Shown: positions 1 to 9,368, counted from the stretch's first letter. The stretch is 47,128 nt of DNA from an uncultured Neomegalonema sp. (GCA_937995735.1 CALKIZ010000053.1:1-47128); one strand, 5' to 3'. Notes: a model not told the origin generated them from the sequence alone. Program-made: numbers and translations.

Positions 1-73
1 CGACCAAGGCAAAGTGGTTCGATGATCGACCATTGATGATCCGTCAGTACAAAGCGGCTGCAATCCATAATTC

Positions 74-90
74 CCTCCCTGTTCGGGAGG
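74..90. terminator. GC-rich hairpin near the left edge
   Basis: CCTCCC (74-79) can pair with GGGAGG (85-90) around a 5-nt loop. There is no T-run after it on the plus strand. It may be a terminator or a repeat remnant of the gene to the left. The rest of 1-168 holds no gene I can support. Confidence 0.25.
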
Positions 91-168
91 ATGAATCAGA
101 AAAATGCCGCTTTGGGAATCCTAACTGTCAACAGACCCTAAGGAAAATAACTCTAAAGGAAATCTGCA

Positions 169-744
169 ATGGCGTTAAAAATCCCAAAGTCACCCAAGGA
201 ACCAAATATCCCTCACGAACCAAATGGAGGCCAACTTAAGAATGCAAGAAAAAGTCTAGGCTTTTCCGATTTCGACAAAATTAAGAATATCTCAGATCGA
301 ATAAAAATACCTCTCGATCCGAATTCGATCAAGCGGATAGAAAAAGGTGAAAAGCCGCACCCGCCAACGAAAGACACAAGCCCAAATTATCCTCTGCTCG
401 GATCCAAAACAGGATACCTTGAGGGAACAAACTATAAAGACGATGCTTTTGGTGGCGCACTTAACTGCTACGAGAGGCGATTTCATCTGTTTCTTTCACT
501 TTATGGGAGTTCATTTTTCTCCGATGGCTCTACCGACACCAACCGAAACTCGTACTTCATTTTCCAACAAATCCTCGATGCTTTGGATATTATCGAGGAT
601 CGCGATGTTAAAGCGCGCGGATTACTTACATTAATTGAAAAATTTTGTGAGGAACGCCATCCACCAGAATTCAAGCACGTTAATAATGACAGTTTTGATC
701 GGGTCGGTTGTTGGCGCAATCAAAATCTTGAAAACAAAAAATGA
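169..744 (+). CDS. Orphan protein with XRE-like HTH N-terminus
   Basis: A 191-residue protein I do not recognise. Residues 22-60 (QLKNARKSLG ... SIKRIEKGE) have the spacing and end motif of a Cro/C1 (XRE) helix-turn-helix, in which a 'basic-I-x-x-I/W-E-x-G' recognition segment closes the fold. The rest (residues 80-190) is a mixed helical region with no motif I can name. The ATG is supported by AAAGGA at 155-160, eight bases upstream. Codon use is clearly more A/T-rich than in argG next door and the gene stands alone, so recent acquisition is plausible. It could be a stand-alone regulator, or the surviving half of a toxin-antitoxin or phage-type module whose partner lies left of the window. 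The HTH reading is an inference from a short match; the existence of the gene is more certain than its role. Confidence 0.6.
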   Translation: MALKIPKSPKEPNIPHEPNGGQLKNARKSLGFSDFDKIKNISDRIKIPLDPNSIKRIEKGEKPHPPTKDTSPNYPLLGSKTGYLEGTNYKDDAFGGALNCYERRFHLFLSLYGSSFFSDGSTDTNRNSYFIFQQILDALDIIEDRDVKARGLLTLIEKFCEERHPPEFKHVNNDSFDRVGCWRNQNLENKK

Positions 745-810
745 TCAGAAACTGATAATTTTTCCAGCTCAATTGATTTAAGCAGTAACTACAGTTCTAA
801 GTCACTAGCG

Positions 811-839
811 TTGAAATCCCTCCGAAAACGGCGTACCGC
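811..839 (+). promoter_or_regulatory. Possible argG promoter
   Basis: TTGAAA (811-816), a 17-bp gap and TACCGC (834-839) resemble a sigma-70 promoter with a good -35 and a poor -10, 33 bases before the argG start. By-eye match only. Confidence 0.28.
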
Positions 840-872
840 TGCGCAAACACTATCCCTTCGGAGCGACTCCCA

Positions 873-2141
873 ATGTCTAAACCTAAAAAGGTCGTCCTCG
901 CCTATTCGGGCGGGCTTGATACCTCGATTATCCTGAAATGGCTGCAAAAAGAGTACGGCTGCGAAGTCGTCACCTTTACCGCCGATCTGGGCCAAGGCGA
1001 AGAACTGGAGTCGGCCCGCAAAAAAGCCGAGCTGATGGGGATCAAAGACGATCATATCTTCATCGAAGATCTGCGCGAAGAATTTGTTCGCGATTTCGTC
1101 TTTCCGATGTTCCGTGCCAACGCGGTCTATGAAGGCATTTATTTGCTCGGTACGTCCATCGCGCGGCCCCTGATCTCAAAACGCCTCGTCGAGATTGCCC
1201 GCGAAACCGGCGCTGACGCCATTTCTCACGGCGCAACCGGCAAAGGCAACGACCAAGTGCGTTTTGAACTGGCCGCCTACGCGCTGGAACCGGAAATCAA
1301 AGTCATCGCCCCGTGGCGTGAATGGGATTTGACCTCGCGGACCAAGCTGATCGAATGGGCCGAGGCACATCAGGTTCCCGTTCCCAAGGACAAACGCGGC
1401 GAAGCGCCGTTCTCGGTCGATGCCAACCTGCTGCACACCTCCTCCGAAGGCAAAGTCCTCGAAGACCCCGCCGAGGCCGCACCGGATTACGTCTATCAGC
1501 GCACTGTTGCGCCAGAAGACGCTCCCGACACGCCGGAGCACATCGAAATCACCTTCGAAAAGGGCGATGCCACGGCCATCAACGGCAAGGCCATGTCCCC
1601 CGCGACGATCCTGACCGAGCTTAACGAATATGGCCGCAAGCACGGCATTGGCCGGATTGATCTGGTTGAGGGCCGCTATGTCGGCATGAAGTCGCGCGGC
1701 ATCTATGAGACCCCCGGTGGCACAATCCTGCTCGAAGCGCACAGAGGCATCGAAAGCATCACCCTTGATCGCGGCGCAGCCCATCTGAAAGACCAGCTCA
1801 TGCCGCAATATGCCGAGCTGATCTATAACGGGTATTGGTTCAGCCCCGAACGCGAGATGCTACAAGCCGCCATTGATACCAGCCAAACCAATGTCAACGG
1901 CACAGTGCGCCTGAAACTCTACAAGGGCAGCGTCTCGGTCGTGGGGCGTTGGTCGGAGGCAGATAGTCTTTATTCAGAACAGCATGTCACGTTCGAAGAT
2001 GATCGCGGCGCCTATGACCAAAAAGACGCGGCGGGCTTCATCCGCATCAACGCCCTGCGCCTACGCCTGCTCGCGGCGCGCGACAAGCGCTTGAGCGGCC
2101 TACCGGAAACACCGGACGGCGACTTGCCGAGGTTTGATTGA
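873..2141 (+). CDS. argG: Argininosuccinate synthase ArgG
   Basis: Cytosolic enzyme of arginine synthesis: it condenses citrulline with aspartate using ATP, giving argininosuccinate, AMP and pyrophosphate. The N-terminus carries the N-type ATP pyrophosphatase loop AYSGGLDTS (residues 10-18). Family segments [41 protein letters not shown] and the substrate-binding [14 protein letters not shown] region all follow in the expected order. At 422 residues it is slightly longer than the usual ~400, with the extra length at the C-terminus. The start follows a GGAG at 860-863. It is monocistronic by appearance: the upstream gene is unrelated and a hairpin follows the stop codon. Both substrate-binding halves are intact, so I expect it to be functional. 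Confidence 0.97.
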   Translation: MSKPKKVVLAYSGGLDTSIILKWLQKEYGCEVVTFTADLGQGEELESARKKAELMGIKDDHIFIEDLREEFVRDFVFPMFRANAVYEGIYLLGTSIARPLISKRLVEIARETGADAISHGATGKGNDQVRFELAAYALEPEIKVIAPWREWDLTSRTKLIEWAEAHQVPVPKDKRGEAPFSVDANLLHTSSEGKVLEDPAEAAPDYVYQRTVAPEDAPDTPEHIEITFEKGDATAINGKAMSPATILTELNEYGRKHGIGRIDLVEGRYVGMKSRGIYETPGGTILLEAHRGIESITLDRGAAHLKDQLMPQYAELIYNGYWFSPEREMLQAAIDTSQTNVNGTVRLKLYKGSVSVVGRWSEADSLYSEQHVTFEDDRGAYDQKDAAGFIRINALRLRLLAARDKRLSGLPETPDGDLPRFD

Positions 2142-2161
2142 CCCGGATCACACAACCCTCT

Positions 2162-2190
2162 GACGCTCACCGGCATAAAGGGTGAGCGTC
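2162..2190 (+). terminator. Hairpin after argG, overlapping next start codon
   Basis: GACGCTCACC (2162-2171) pairs perfectly with GGTGAGCGTC (2181-2190) over a 9-nt loop, 20 bases after the argG stop. There is no T-tract, so as an intrinsic terminator it is atypical. The 3' arm contains the GTG that opens the following transporter frame. Confidence 0.5.
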
Positions 2191-3090
2191 GGCCCTCATG
2201 CAGTCCGCAGCGACAAGCGCGGCAAAGGCATCGCCCTGATGCTGTGCGCCTTCCTATGTTTCACCGGCATCGACAGTTGCGCCAAAGCATTGGCAGAAAC
2301 CCTTCCAGCCTTCGAAGTCGTTTTCTTCCGCTATCTGGGTCATGTCATTATCGTCTCGGCGGCCTTTTTTCCCGCACAAGGCATGGGATTGCTGAAAGCG
2401 AACAAGACCGGCTTTCAAATCGCACGGGCTTGTACATTGATGGTCGGCACGTCGTTCAATTTCATCGCATTGGCATACCTTCCTTTGGCCGTCACAAGCG
2501 CGATCTTCTTTCTGTCTCCGCTTATGATCTGCGCGCTGTCCGTCCCGTTTTTAGGAGAAAGAGTCGGCCCGAGAAGATGGGCTGCAATTCTGGTCGGCTT
2601 TCTCGGCATCCTGATTATCGTCAGACCTGGGGTCGGCGAAGTTCACTGGGCGTGGTTGCTGTCATTCGGCGCGACACTCTGTGCCTCGATATATATGATG
2701 CTCACCAGAGTCATTGCGGGCGAAGACTCAACAGAGACAAGCCAGTTTTATGCGTCTTTCATTCCGGCCTGCGCAATGCTGCCCATCGCGCTTTGGGTTT
2801 GGGTTTGGCCATCAAGCCCGCTGGAGATCACACTCGTTTTGCTCATCGGATTTTTCGGCTGGGCCGGGCATCAATTTGCCACCATCGCCCACCGCATGGC
2901 CCCCGCTTCAACCCTCGCCCCGTTTGTATATACTCAAATCATATGGATGACTGGCGCGGGATATTTCTTCTTCGGTGATGTGCCGGACATCTGGGTCTTT
3001 GTGGGCGCAATCGTGGTTATCGGCAGCGGGCTTTATGTCTGGCTACGCGAGCGCGAGTTGGGCAAAGCGCAAAGCGGGACACATAAATAA
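2182..3090 (+). CDS. DMT-family (EamA) transporter
   Basis: A ten-helix inner-membrane protein of the drug/metabolite transporter superfamily, with two EamA repeats of five helices each. Hydrophobic segments run from residue 19 (IALMLCAFLCFTGID) to the C-terminal IWVFVGAIVVIGSGLYVWL. Typical family features are the S/D-rich end of helix 1 (GIDSCAKALAETLP), the GERVGPRRWAAILVGFLGILIIVRPG motif closing the first repeat and the ...APFVYTQIIW segment in the second. The substrate cannot be told from sequence; family members export amino acids, metabolites or drugs. The GTG at 2182 lies inside the hairpin that follows argG and lacks a clear Shine-Dalgarno. The ATG at 2239 (residue 20) is an alternative start but would clip the approach to helix 1. 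It is the same broad family as the two minus-strand genes at 27824-29793. Confidence 0.85.
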   Translation: MSVGPHAVRSDKRGKGIALMLCAFLCFTGIDSCAKALAETLPAFEVVFFRYLGHVIIVSAAFFPAQGMGLLKANKTGFQIARACTLMVGTSFNFIALAYLPLAVTSAIFFLSPLMICALSVPFLGERVGPRRWAAILVGFLGILIIVRPGVGEVHWAWLLSFGATLCASIYMMLTRVIAGEDSTETSQFYASFIPACAMLPIALWVWVWPSSPLEITLVLLIGFFGWAGHQFATIAHRMAPASTLAPFVYTQIIWMTGAGYFFFGDVPDIWVFVGAIVVIGSGLYVWLRERELGKAQSGTHK

Positions 3091-3243
3091 AAGAACCCGC
3101 AACCGCCTCCATTCCGATAAAACGCCGCAAAATCAGATAAAAACGTCCGGAACTTTATCAATTTCTGACTGCGTAAAGCCTTCAAATTTCGAGTCTATTA
3201 AGCCTGCAACATTACTTCTTCCTTGTTATTTTCGGAGGAGCGA

Positions 3244-3603
3244 ATGTACTCAAGTCAACACAGTTACTCGGTTTCCCACGCAGAGCACCGCCCCGCGCAT
3301 ACACAGCAACCAGGCAGGCACGCTGTCGCTTATCGGATCAGTACATCGTTTTTTGGCCGCCGTTTTTACATGGCATTTTTTATGGGAACAGAGCGGCGCG
3401 GGACCGAGAGATTAGAGCGCGAAGGCCAAATTCACTCCTTCACAAATATCCTGTTTTCTCTCGTAGGGCTGGCTTGGTTGGTGTTCTGGGTTTCCGCTGT
3501 CGCTATCGGCTTATCCGTCATCGGGATGTATGTTTTAAAATCAGCCGTCGGTATTAACTTGCTGGACGGGCCATCTTTCCTGCACCCGTTTTTTTATGGT
3601 TGA
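3244..3603 (+). CDS. Small single-pass membrane protein, unknown function
   Basis: A 119-residue product with no recognisable family. I start it at ATG 3244 because a strong GGAGGAG (3234-3240) sits three bases upstream; the open frame extends to 3223 but has no ribosome site there. Residues 1-60 are polar, rich in His, Ser and Arg. Residues about 69-98 (ILFSLVGLAWLVFW ... VIGMYVL) form one long or two short hydrophobic helices, so an inner-membrane location is likely. The upstream ~150 bases are A/T-rich and hold no other gene. It converges on acuI with a strong hairpin between them. Lineage-specific hypothetical protein; reality moderately supported by the ribosome site and membrane segment. 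Confidence 0.55.
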   Translation: MYSSQHSYSVSHAEHRPAHTQQPGRHAVAYRISTSFFGRRFYMAFFMGTERRGTERLEREGQIHSFTNILFSLVGLAWLVFWVSAVAIGLSVIGMYVLKSAVGINLLDGPSFLHPFFYG

Positions 3604-3604
3604 G

Positions 3605-3633
3605 GCGCTTTCAGAGACATTTCCTGAAAGCGC
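3605..3633. terminator. Bidirectional terminator between convergent genes
   Basis: GCGCTTTCAG (3605-3614) and CTGAAAGCGC (3624-3633) form a perfect 10-bp stem with a 9-nt loop, directly between the stop codons of the small membrane protein and acuI. A/T-rich sequence flanks it on both sides. Confidence 0.72.
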
Positions 3634-3644
3634 AATAACAAGCC

Positions 3645-4637
3645 TTAAGCGTTTACATCAACCACGACACGGCCTTTGACTTGACCCTTTAGGATCGCGT
3701 TGCCTAGCTTCGGCAGGTCCGCCAGCGTTGCCATTTCGATCATCGATTCCAGTTTGTCCATCGGCAGATCGGTCGCAAGACGGCCCCACGCCCGAACACG
3801 GTTTTCTGTAGGTTGCATCACTGAATCGATACCGAGCAGATTCACCCCGCGCAACAGGAACGGAACCACAGTCGCAGGCAAATCCGCACCGCCCGCAAGA
3901 CCCACAGCAGCAACCGACGATCCGTATTTCATCTGCCCTAAGACCCGTGCGAGCATGGCACTGCCCACCGCATCAATACAGCCCGCCCAAGTCTCCGCTT
4001 CCAGAGGCCGCTTGACCGTCTCATTAATCTCTTCGCGGGCAACAATTTTCGTCGCACCAAGGCTGGTCAGATAATCCGCCGTCTCAGGCCGACCCGTGAC
4101 ACAAGCAACCTCATAGCCCAGCTTGGAAAGGATAGCCGTCGCAACCGAGCCAACACCGCCCGCAGCACCCGTGACCAGAACTTCGCCCTGCCCCGGCTTT
4201 AGGCCATGATCTTCCAAGGCCATGACGGCCAGCATCGAGGTATAACCAGCCGTCCCAATCGCCATCGCCTGTTTTGTGGTGATGCTGTCGGGAATGCTCA
4301 CCAGCATATCGGCATCAACCCGCGCCTTTTGTGCATAGCCGCCCCAGCGAACCTCGCCCACGCGCCAGCCATTCAGCACCACACGGTCGCCGGATTTATA
4401 GCGGGGATCATCTGATGCCTCCACCGTTCCGGCAAAATCAATGCCCGGCACATGGGGAAAGTTACGCACCAGACCGCCCGTCGCATTCACGCAAAGGCCG
4501 TCCTTATAATTGACCGTGGAATATTCAACCGCAACGGTGACATTCCCTTCGGGCAGACGATCAAGCTCAATCTGTTCGATATTCTGGCTGACGTTACCGT
4601 CATCGTCTTTGTTTACGATCAGGGCGTTAAAGCTCAT
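3645..4637 (-). CDS. acuI: Acryloyl-CoA reductase AcuI/YhdH family
   Basis: A zinc-free medium-chain dehydrogenase/reductase of 330 residues. The N-terminal GroES-like domain carries STVNYKDGLCVN and FPHVPGIDFAGTVEAS. The Rossmann domain has VLVTGAAGGVGSVATAILSKLGYEVACVTGR, where GAAGGVGS is the NADPH loop. The C-terminus ends in LKGQVKGRVVVDVN, as in TIGR02823. Known AcuI enzymes reduce acryloyl-CoA to propionyl-CoA, which detoxifies acrylate made from DMSP or 3-hydroxypropionate. The start is preceded on its strand by a GGGGATTCCC-type purine stretch. It stands alone here, flanked by a terminator and a divergent cassette. A DMSP-lyase-family cupin lies 26 kb away, so an acrylate route is possible. 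The family call is firm; the physiological substrate is inferred. Confidence 0.9.
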   Translation of the reverse strand: MSFNALIVNKDDDGNVSQNIEQIELDRLPEGNVTVAVEYSTVNYKDGLCVNATGGLVRNFPHVPGIDFAGTVEASDDPRYKSGDRVVLNGWRVGEVRWGGYAQKARVDADMLVSIPDSITTKQAMAIGTAGYTSMLAVMALEDHGLKPGQGEVLVTGAAGGVGSVATAILSKLGYEVACVTGRPETADYLTSLGATKIVAREEINETVKRPLEAETWAGCIDAVGSAMLARVLGQMKYGSSVAAVGLAGGADLPATVVPFLLRGVNLLGIDSVMQPTENRVRAWGRLATDLPMDKLESMIEMATLADLPKLGNAILKGQVKGRVVVDVNA

Positions 4638-4869
4638 GGGAATCCCCTAAAACTGTATAAATTTCGATTTCCCAACCTTTACGAAGCCCGAACCGATTTA
4701 GCCAGATACAATCGTATTTTTGTGAGTGGTGGGGGGAGGCTCGTGGTTAGTAGCCAAGGGCCGCCATATTGCTCGCGTAAAGGTTACGCTCGACTGCCAT
4801 AACACCATTGCCCATTGCATCATCCCGTGAAACTCTGCTTATTACAATTATTTATAAAAAGGATTTCGG

Positions 4870-5706
4870 GTGATTACCAACGGCAACAAGAACTACAATA
4901 AAATCGCTGCCGAAATGGAAAATGCCTTAGAGCGAGTTATTTTCGAGTCCAAGCCGCTCGAATGGAATTACCGTCGCTTAATTGGCTCCGTTCGAAATGG
5001 TCTTGCCCCTCTGAGCAAATTACTCAAAGGGAGCGATCTGAACTTTAACCCAAAATACTTCAAGTCTGTTTACGGCGATTTCTCCAAGCCCTATCACATG
5101 TTCAATACGGCTCCAATCGATTGGGGGGTTCGGTTCACCGAACCGCAAATCACGAATGGGTTGGCTCATTTGCTTTCGCAACCCGAGAGGAAAGTTGCAC
5201 GATTAAAAGCATTCATGATCGCATTCGGCATTGAACCGCCAAGCGATGAAACAATTCTCAAAAATGCTCAGATTAAAGCTGAATCTGACTCTACAGAAAG
5301 GGATAGGACCGGATCAACAAAACGCCGGGGGAGAATTGATCTGGAAATTTTATATGATCCCCTAGAGAACAACCGAGGCCAAAAAACACATCAGAAAGCC
5401 CTAATCATCGAGGCTAAACTTGGTCATAAGGTTTCGCGGGAGCAGTTACAAAACTACAGAGTCGCAGCAAGCAAACGTGTAGTCGACCCTCAATACTTCA
5501 TTCTGGCCCAACATGATGGCGACGAAGAACGATTACACCATAAACAACGTCAAAACTGGTCGTTCGTGTATTGGGACGACGTTTTAATCGCCTTTGAAAA
5601 GGAACTTTTGAAAGCGGGCGACACAGATGAAAGTTTCCGCCTGTTCAGACGGACCCTGTGGGAACGCATTGACGGCTCAAACAGAAAACGCTCCGGCGTA
5701 AATTGA
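4870..5706 (+). CDS. PD-(D/E)XK nuclease superfamily protein
   Basis: A 278-residue protein with a restriction-endonuclease-like core. Residues 154-160 (GRIDLEI) supply the first acidic residue (D157), residues 179-183 (IIEAK) supply the E-x-K pair (E181, K183), and residues 192-196 (QLQNY) match the Q-x-x-x-Y helix that follows in RecB/Cas4-like and PDDEXK_4-type proteins. A conserved-looking N-terminal helix, TEPQITNGLAHLLS (90-103), places a Glu (E91) where such families have one. The GTG start is chosen because AAAAAGGA (4855-4862) lies seven bases upstream. It is the first gene of a tight A/T-rich pair with the 203-residue protein downstream. Nuclease activity is inferred from the motif; the target could be foreign DNA or RNA. 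Composition unlike its neighbours suggests transfer. Confidence 0.72.
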   Translation: MITNGNKNYNKIAAEMENALERVIFESKPLEWNYRRLIGSVRNGLAPLSKLLKGSDLNFNPKYFKSVYGDFSKPYHMFNTAPIDWGVRFTEPQITNGLAHLLSQPERKVARLKAFMIAFGIEPPSDETILKNAQIKAESDSTERDRTGSTKRRGRIDLEILYDPLENNRGQKTHQKALIIEAKLGHKVSREQLQNYRVAASKRVVDPQYFILAQHDGDEERLHHKQRQNWSFVYWDDVLIAFEKELLKAGDTDESFRLFRRTLWERIDGSNRKRSGVN

Positions 5707-5733
5707 TAATAAATAAAATAAGGACGCAAGATA

Positions 5734-6345
5734 GTGCTGCACCTTCCCGATAGCTTAAAGTCATATTTCGACGACAAAAATCCAGCGATAAAAACAGCAG
5801 TCGATGACCTAATCCCGATGCTCAATGGGAAGAAAATGCCCGTCACTGACTGGAACGAGCAGAGGTCATTTCACAAGGCATTGCTGATGGCAGCGAAAGT
5901 AAGAGCTGATTATGCGGAATTTTTGTTTGGCCTACATGATGCTATTTGGAATGGTTGTGCTAAACTGACCGATGAAGATCCTGAAGAATACTCGCCGTCA
6001 GATATCTGGGAAAATAATGAAATTCCTCGCGATTTTTGGTTAAATGATGAGCGGACACATTGGATTTCGCTTAACGTTATCATGCACGATGAAAAGGGAA
6101 GAATAATTGTTAGAGCGTACTGCACACTTAGCGAAGATTCTGATAGTTTTGATGTACCAGATTTCGTGAAAGCTCCTGAAGGTTGGAGCAATGAAAAACC
6201 GTCAGAGGACTGGATAAACGGCATCTACAGCAATGGCATTAATCTGCATCACATCATTGCTGACCCAGAAAATGCTATCGCGCCGCTTTTTCACGGCGCA
6301 AAAAGCATCCTCAGTGACATAATCGCCGAACAAAATAAGGGTTAA
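5734..6345 (+). CDS. Unrecognised partner of the nuclease-like gene
   Basis: A 203-residue acidic soluble protein that I cannot assign to a family. It has a helical N-terminal half (to about residue 70) and a C-terminal half rich in Trp, Asp and Glu ([30 protein letters not shown], then a beta-rich segment [11 protein letters not shown]). There is no signal peptide or membrane segment. It starts at GTG 5734 with TAAGGA at 5719-5724, 27 bases after the nuclease-like gene, so co-transcription is likely. Its stop codon overlaps the uvrA stop by four bases in convergent orientation. Base composition matches the nuclease-like gene, not uvrA. Possible roles include specificity partner, immunity protein or inhibitor; nothing in the sequence decides between them. 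Confidence 0.7.
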   Translation: MLHLPDSLKSYFDDKNPAIKTAVDDLIPMLNGKKMPVTDWNEQRSFHKALLMAAKVRADYAEFLFGLHDAIWNGCAKLTDEDPEEYSPSDIWENNEIPRDFWLNDERTHWISLNVIMHDEKGRIIVRAYCTLSEDSDSFDVPDFVKAPEGWSNEKPSEDWINGIYSNGINLHHIIADPENAIAPLFHGAKSILSDIIAEQNKG

Positions 6346-9284
6346 CCCGCCTTCGCCTTTTTCGCCGGTTTCTTCGCCGCCGCCTTTTTCACCACAGGCT
6401 TCTTCTTCGCCGGTGCTTTCTTCTTCACCGCCGGTTTTTTCTTCGGCTCCAGCATCTTGCCAAGGTACTCACCGGTATAGCTGCGTTTTTCTTTCGCTAC
6501 ATCTTCGGGCGTGCCCACCGCTATAATTTCACCGCCTCCATCGCCGCCCTCCGGCCCGAGATCAACGATCCAGTCTGCTGTTTTGATAACATCAAGGTTA
6601 TGCTCGATCACCACGACCGTATTGCCCTGCTCCACCAACTCGTGCAGCACCTCCAGCAAGCGGCGCACATCTTCGAAATGCAGGCCCGTTGTCGGCTCAT
6701 CAAGAATATAGAGCGTTTTTCCCGTGGCGCGCTTGGCGAGTTCTTTCGACAGCTTGACCCGCTGTGCCTCGCCCCCCGAAAGCGTCGTCGCCTGTTGCCC
6801 GACCTTCACATAGCCAAGGCCGACCCGTTCCAGCGTTACCATCTTATCGCGGATTGACGGCACCGCCTTGAAGAATACCGACGCATCTTCGACGGTCATA
6901 TCCAGCACATCGGCAATCGACTTGCCTTTGTATTTCACCTCCAGCGTCTCACGGTTATAGCGCTTGCCGTGGCACACATCACAAGTGACATAGACATCAG
7001 GGAGAAAGTGCATTTCGATCTTGATAACGCCATCGCCCTGACACGCCTCACAGCGCCCGCCTTTGACGTTAAAGCTGAAACGTCCTGCCTTATAGCCCCG
7101 CGTCTGCGCCTCGGGCAGCCCAGCGAACCACTCGCGGATCGGGGTAAACGCGCCGGTATACGTCGCGGGGTTTGAGCGCGGGGTCCGTCCAATCGGGGAT
7201 TGATTGATGTCGATGACTTTATCGAGATACTCAAACCCTTCGATCCGGTCATAGTCAGCGGGGTTCGTGCGCGCGCCATTCAACTGCCGCGCGGCGGCTT
7301 TATAAAGCGTCTCATTAATCAGCGTGGATTTACCGCCACCCGACACGCCCGAGATACAGGTGAATGTCCCGAGAGGCAGCTCAACGGTTACATCTTTCAG
7401 GTTATTGCCTTTCGCACCGCTGATACGCAGCACCCGTCCATCACCCTCGCGCCGGACTTTCGGAATGGCGATCTCCCGCACGCCAACAAGATATTGCCCG
7501 GTCAACGAGTCAGGGTCGTTCATCACGTCTTCCGGTGTGCCCTGCGAGACAATTTCGCCGCCATGCACCCCCGCACCGGGACCAATATCAACGACATAAT
7601 CGGCAATCCGCACGGCTTCCTCGTCATGCTCAACCACAATGACCGTGTTGCCTTGATCCCGAAGATTTTTCAGCGTCTCGAGCAACCGGTCATTATCGCG
7701 TTGGTGCAGGCCAATGGATGGCTCATCCAAAACATAAAGCACGCCCGTCAATCCCGACCCGATTTGCGACGCAAGCCGGATGCGCTGACTTTCGCCCCCC
7801 GATAGCGTGCCCGAGGTCCGCGAAAGCGTCAGATAATCAAGGCCGACATTGACCAAAAACCCTAACCGCTCACGGATTTCTTTGAGAATCTTATCCGCGA
7901 TCTGTTGTTGCTTCGGGGTCAGCGTGTCCCACAGCGTTTCCGCCCAATCAAACGCCGTTTGAACAGACATCTGAGTCACTTCACCGGCATGTTTGTTATC
8001 GAGTTTGACTGCAAGCGCTTCAGGCCGCAGACGGTGACCGCCACAGGCGTCGCAGGGCTTGTTTGATTGGAAGCGTTCGAACTCTTCACGAATCCAGTTG
8101 GAATCCGTCTCGCGATAGCGGCGCTCCATATTCGGAATCACGCCTTCGAAATTGCGGTTTACTTCATAGACCCGCCCGCCATCGTCAAAGCGGAATTTGA
8201 TCTTTTCTTTCGTGCCGTGCAGCAGAGCCTCGCGCGCTTTTTTAGGCAGCTCGCGCCAGGCATCGTGAACGGACGCTTTGAAATGCTGCGCCACCGCATC
8301 GACCGTTTGCCGGTAATACGGCGAAGGCTGACCGGATTTCGACCACGGTGCCAAAGCGCCTTTGTAGAGCGATAAATCCTCATCCGGCACAACAAGGCGC
8401 GGATCGAAATACAGCTCCATCCCCAACCCGTCGCATTCAGGGCAAGCCCCCGTCGGCGCGTTGAACGAGAACAGGCGCGGCTCGATCTCGGGGATTGTGA
8501 ACCCCGATACCGGACAAGCGAACTTCTCCGAGAACGTATGGCGCTCCGGCGCGCCCTCTTTCGGAGCCGTCTCAACAATCGCAATGCCATCAGCGAGGCT
8601 CAGCGCGGTTTGCAGGGAATCCGCCAGCCGCGTCTCCAAGCCCTCTTTTACAACAAGGCGATCAACGACCACATCAATGTCGTGGCGAAATTTCTTATCC
8701 AGCGCAGGCGCGTCGCCAATCTCGTAAAACTCGCCATCAACCTTCAAACGCTGAAAGCCATCTTTGCGAAGCTGTGCGATTTCTTTTTTGTATTCGCCTT
8801 TGCGGTCCCGAACGATGGGGGCGAGCAAATAAAGCCGCGTGCCCTCTTCCATCGCCATGATCGAGTCAACCATATCCGAGACTTGCTGTGCCGCAATCGG
8901 CTCACCTGTGGCGGGCGAATACGGCACACCAACCCGCGCAAATAGTAGGCGAAGGTAATCGTAAATCTCAGTAATCGTCCCCACCGTCGAGCGTGGATTG
9001 CGCGAGGTGGTCTTTTGCTCGATGGAAATTGCCGGAGACAGGCCTTGGATCAAATCCACATCTGGTTTTTGCATCATCTCGAGGAACTGCCGCGCATAGG
9101 CCGAGAGCGACTCGACATAGCGCCGCTGTCCCTCGGCATAGATCGTATCAAAGGCCAGCGAAGATTTGCCCGACCCCGACAACCCCGTAAACACCACCAA
9201 CGCATCACGCGGAATATCGAGGTCTACCGATTTGAGGTTATGTTCCCGCGCCCCGCGAACGGAGATAAATTTCGTCTCGGCCAT
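6342..9284 (-). CDS. uvrA: Excinuclease ABC subunit UvrA with Lys/Ala-rich tail
   Basis: Damage-recognition ATPase of nucleotide excision repair; dimerises and loads UvrB. Both ABC modules are complete: Walker A loops [13 protein letters not shown] and [13 protein letters not shown], signatures [14 protein letters not shown] and [15 protein letters not shown], and Walker [11 protein letters not shown] and [11 protein letters not shown]. Zinc-module cysteines are present in CDACGG and in the CEACQGDG...CDVCHG finger; the first module reads [19 protein letters not shown]...CPEC, so one usual Cys is replaced. I start at ATG 9284 ([11 protein letters not shown]), which has GGGA six bases upstream; an in-frame ATG at 9317 adds 11 residues but lacks a ribosome site. 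The C-terminus carries about 33 residues of KKKP/AAKK repeats. An inverted repeat lies about 60 bases upstream and may be an operator. Confidence 0.96.
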   Translation of the reverse strand: MAETKFISVRGAREHNLKSVDLDIPRDALVVFTGLSGSGKSSLAFDTIYAEGQRRYVESLSAYARQFLEMMQKPDVDLIQGLSPAISIEQKTTSRNPRSTVGTITEIYDYLRLLFARVGVPYSPATGEPIAAQQVSDMVDSIMAMEEGTRLYLLAPIVRDRKGEYKKEIAQLRKDGFQRLKVDGEFYEIGDAPALDKKFRHDIDVVVDRLVVKEGLETRLADSLQTALSLADGIAIVETAPKEGAPERHTFSEKFACPVSGFTIPEIEPRLFSFNAPTGACPECDGLGMELYFDPRLVVPDEDLSLYKGALAPWSKSGQPSPYYRQTVDAVAQHFKASVHDAWRELPKKAREALLHGTKEKIKFRFDDGGRVYEVNRNFEGVIPNMERRYRETDSNWIREEFERFQSNKPCDACGGHRLRPEALAVKLDNKHAGEVTQMSVQTAFDWAETLWDTLTPKQQQIADKILKEIRERLGFLVNVGLDYLTLSRTSGTLSGGESQRIRLASQIGSGLTGVLYVLDEPSIGLHQRDNDRLLETLKNLRDQGNTVIVVEHDEEAVRIADYVVDIGPGAGVHGGEIVSQGTPEDVMNDPDSLTGQYLVGVREIAIPKVRREGDGRVLRISGAKGNNLKDVTVELPLGTFTCISGVSGGGKSTLINETLYKAAARQLNGARTNPADYDRIEGFEYLDKVIDINQSPIGRTPRSNPATYTGAFTPIREWFAGLPEAQTRGYKAGRFSFNVKGGRCEACQGDGVIKIEMHFLPDVYVTCDVCHGKRYNRETLEVKYKGKSIADVLDMTVEDASVFFKAVPSIRDKMVTLERVGLGYVKVGQQATTLSGGEAQRVKLSKELAKRATGKTLYILDEPTTGLHFEDVRRLLEVLHELVEQGNTVVVIEHNLDVIKTADWIVDLGPEGGDGGGEIIAVGTPEDVAKEKRSYTGEYLGKMLEPKKKPAVKKKAPAKKKPVVKKAAAKKPAKKAKAG

Positions 9285-9346
9285 ATTCTGTCCCGTTCCT
9301 CGATCCGAACCGGACATATAGTGCGAGTCGGGTGGAGAGCGAAAGA

Positions 9347-9368
9347 GAATGAACCAAGTTGTTCATTC
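9347..9368 (-). promoter_or_regulatory. Inverted repeat upstream of uvrA
   Basis: GAATGAAC (9347-9354) and GTTCATTC (9361-9368) form a perfect 8-bp dyad with a 6-nt centre. It lies between uvrA and the TIGR02302 gene, about 63 bases before the chosen uvrA start. The GAAC/GTTC half-sites recall SOS boxes, but the classic alphaproteobacterial LexA box is a direct repeat GTTC-N7-GTTC, which is not present here. Confidence 0.4.

Noticed and set aside
3-239. Open frame from the left edge to 239, possibly the 3' end of an upstream gene
   Set aside because: It overlaps the better supported gene at 169, has no recognisable family sequence and no ribosome site for an internal start. It can only be judged with sequence to the left.
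1176-1808. Long minus-strand open frame inside argG
   Set aside because: Antisense shadow of a fully conserved gene; no family match and no ribosome site.
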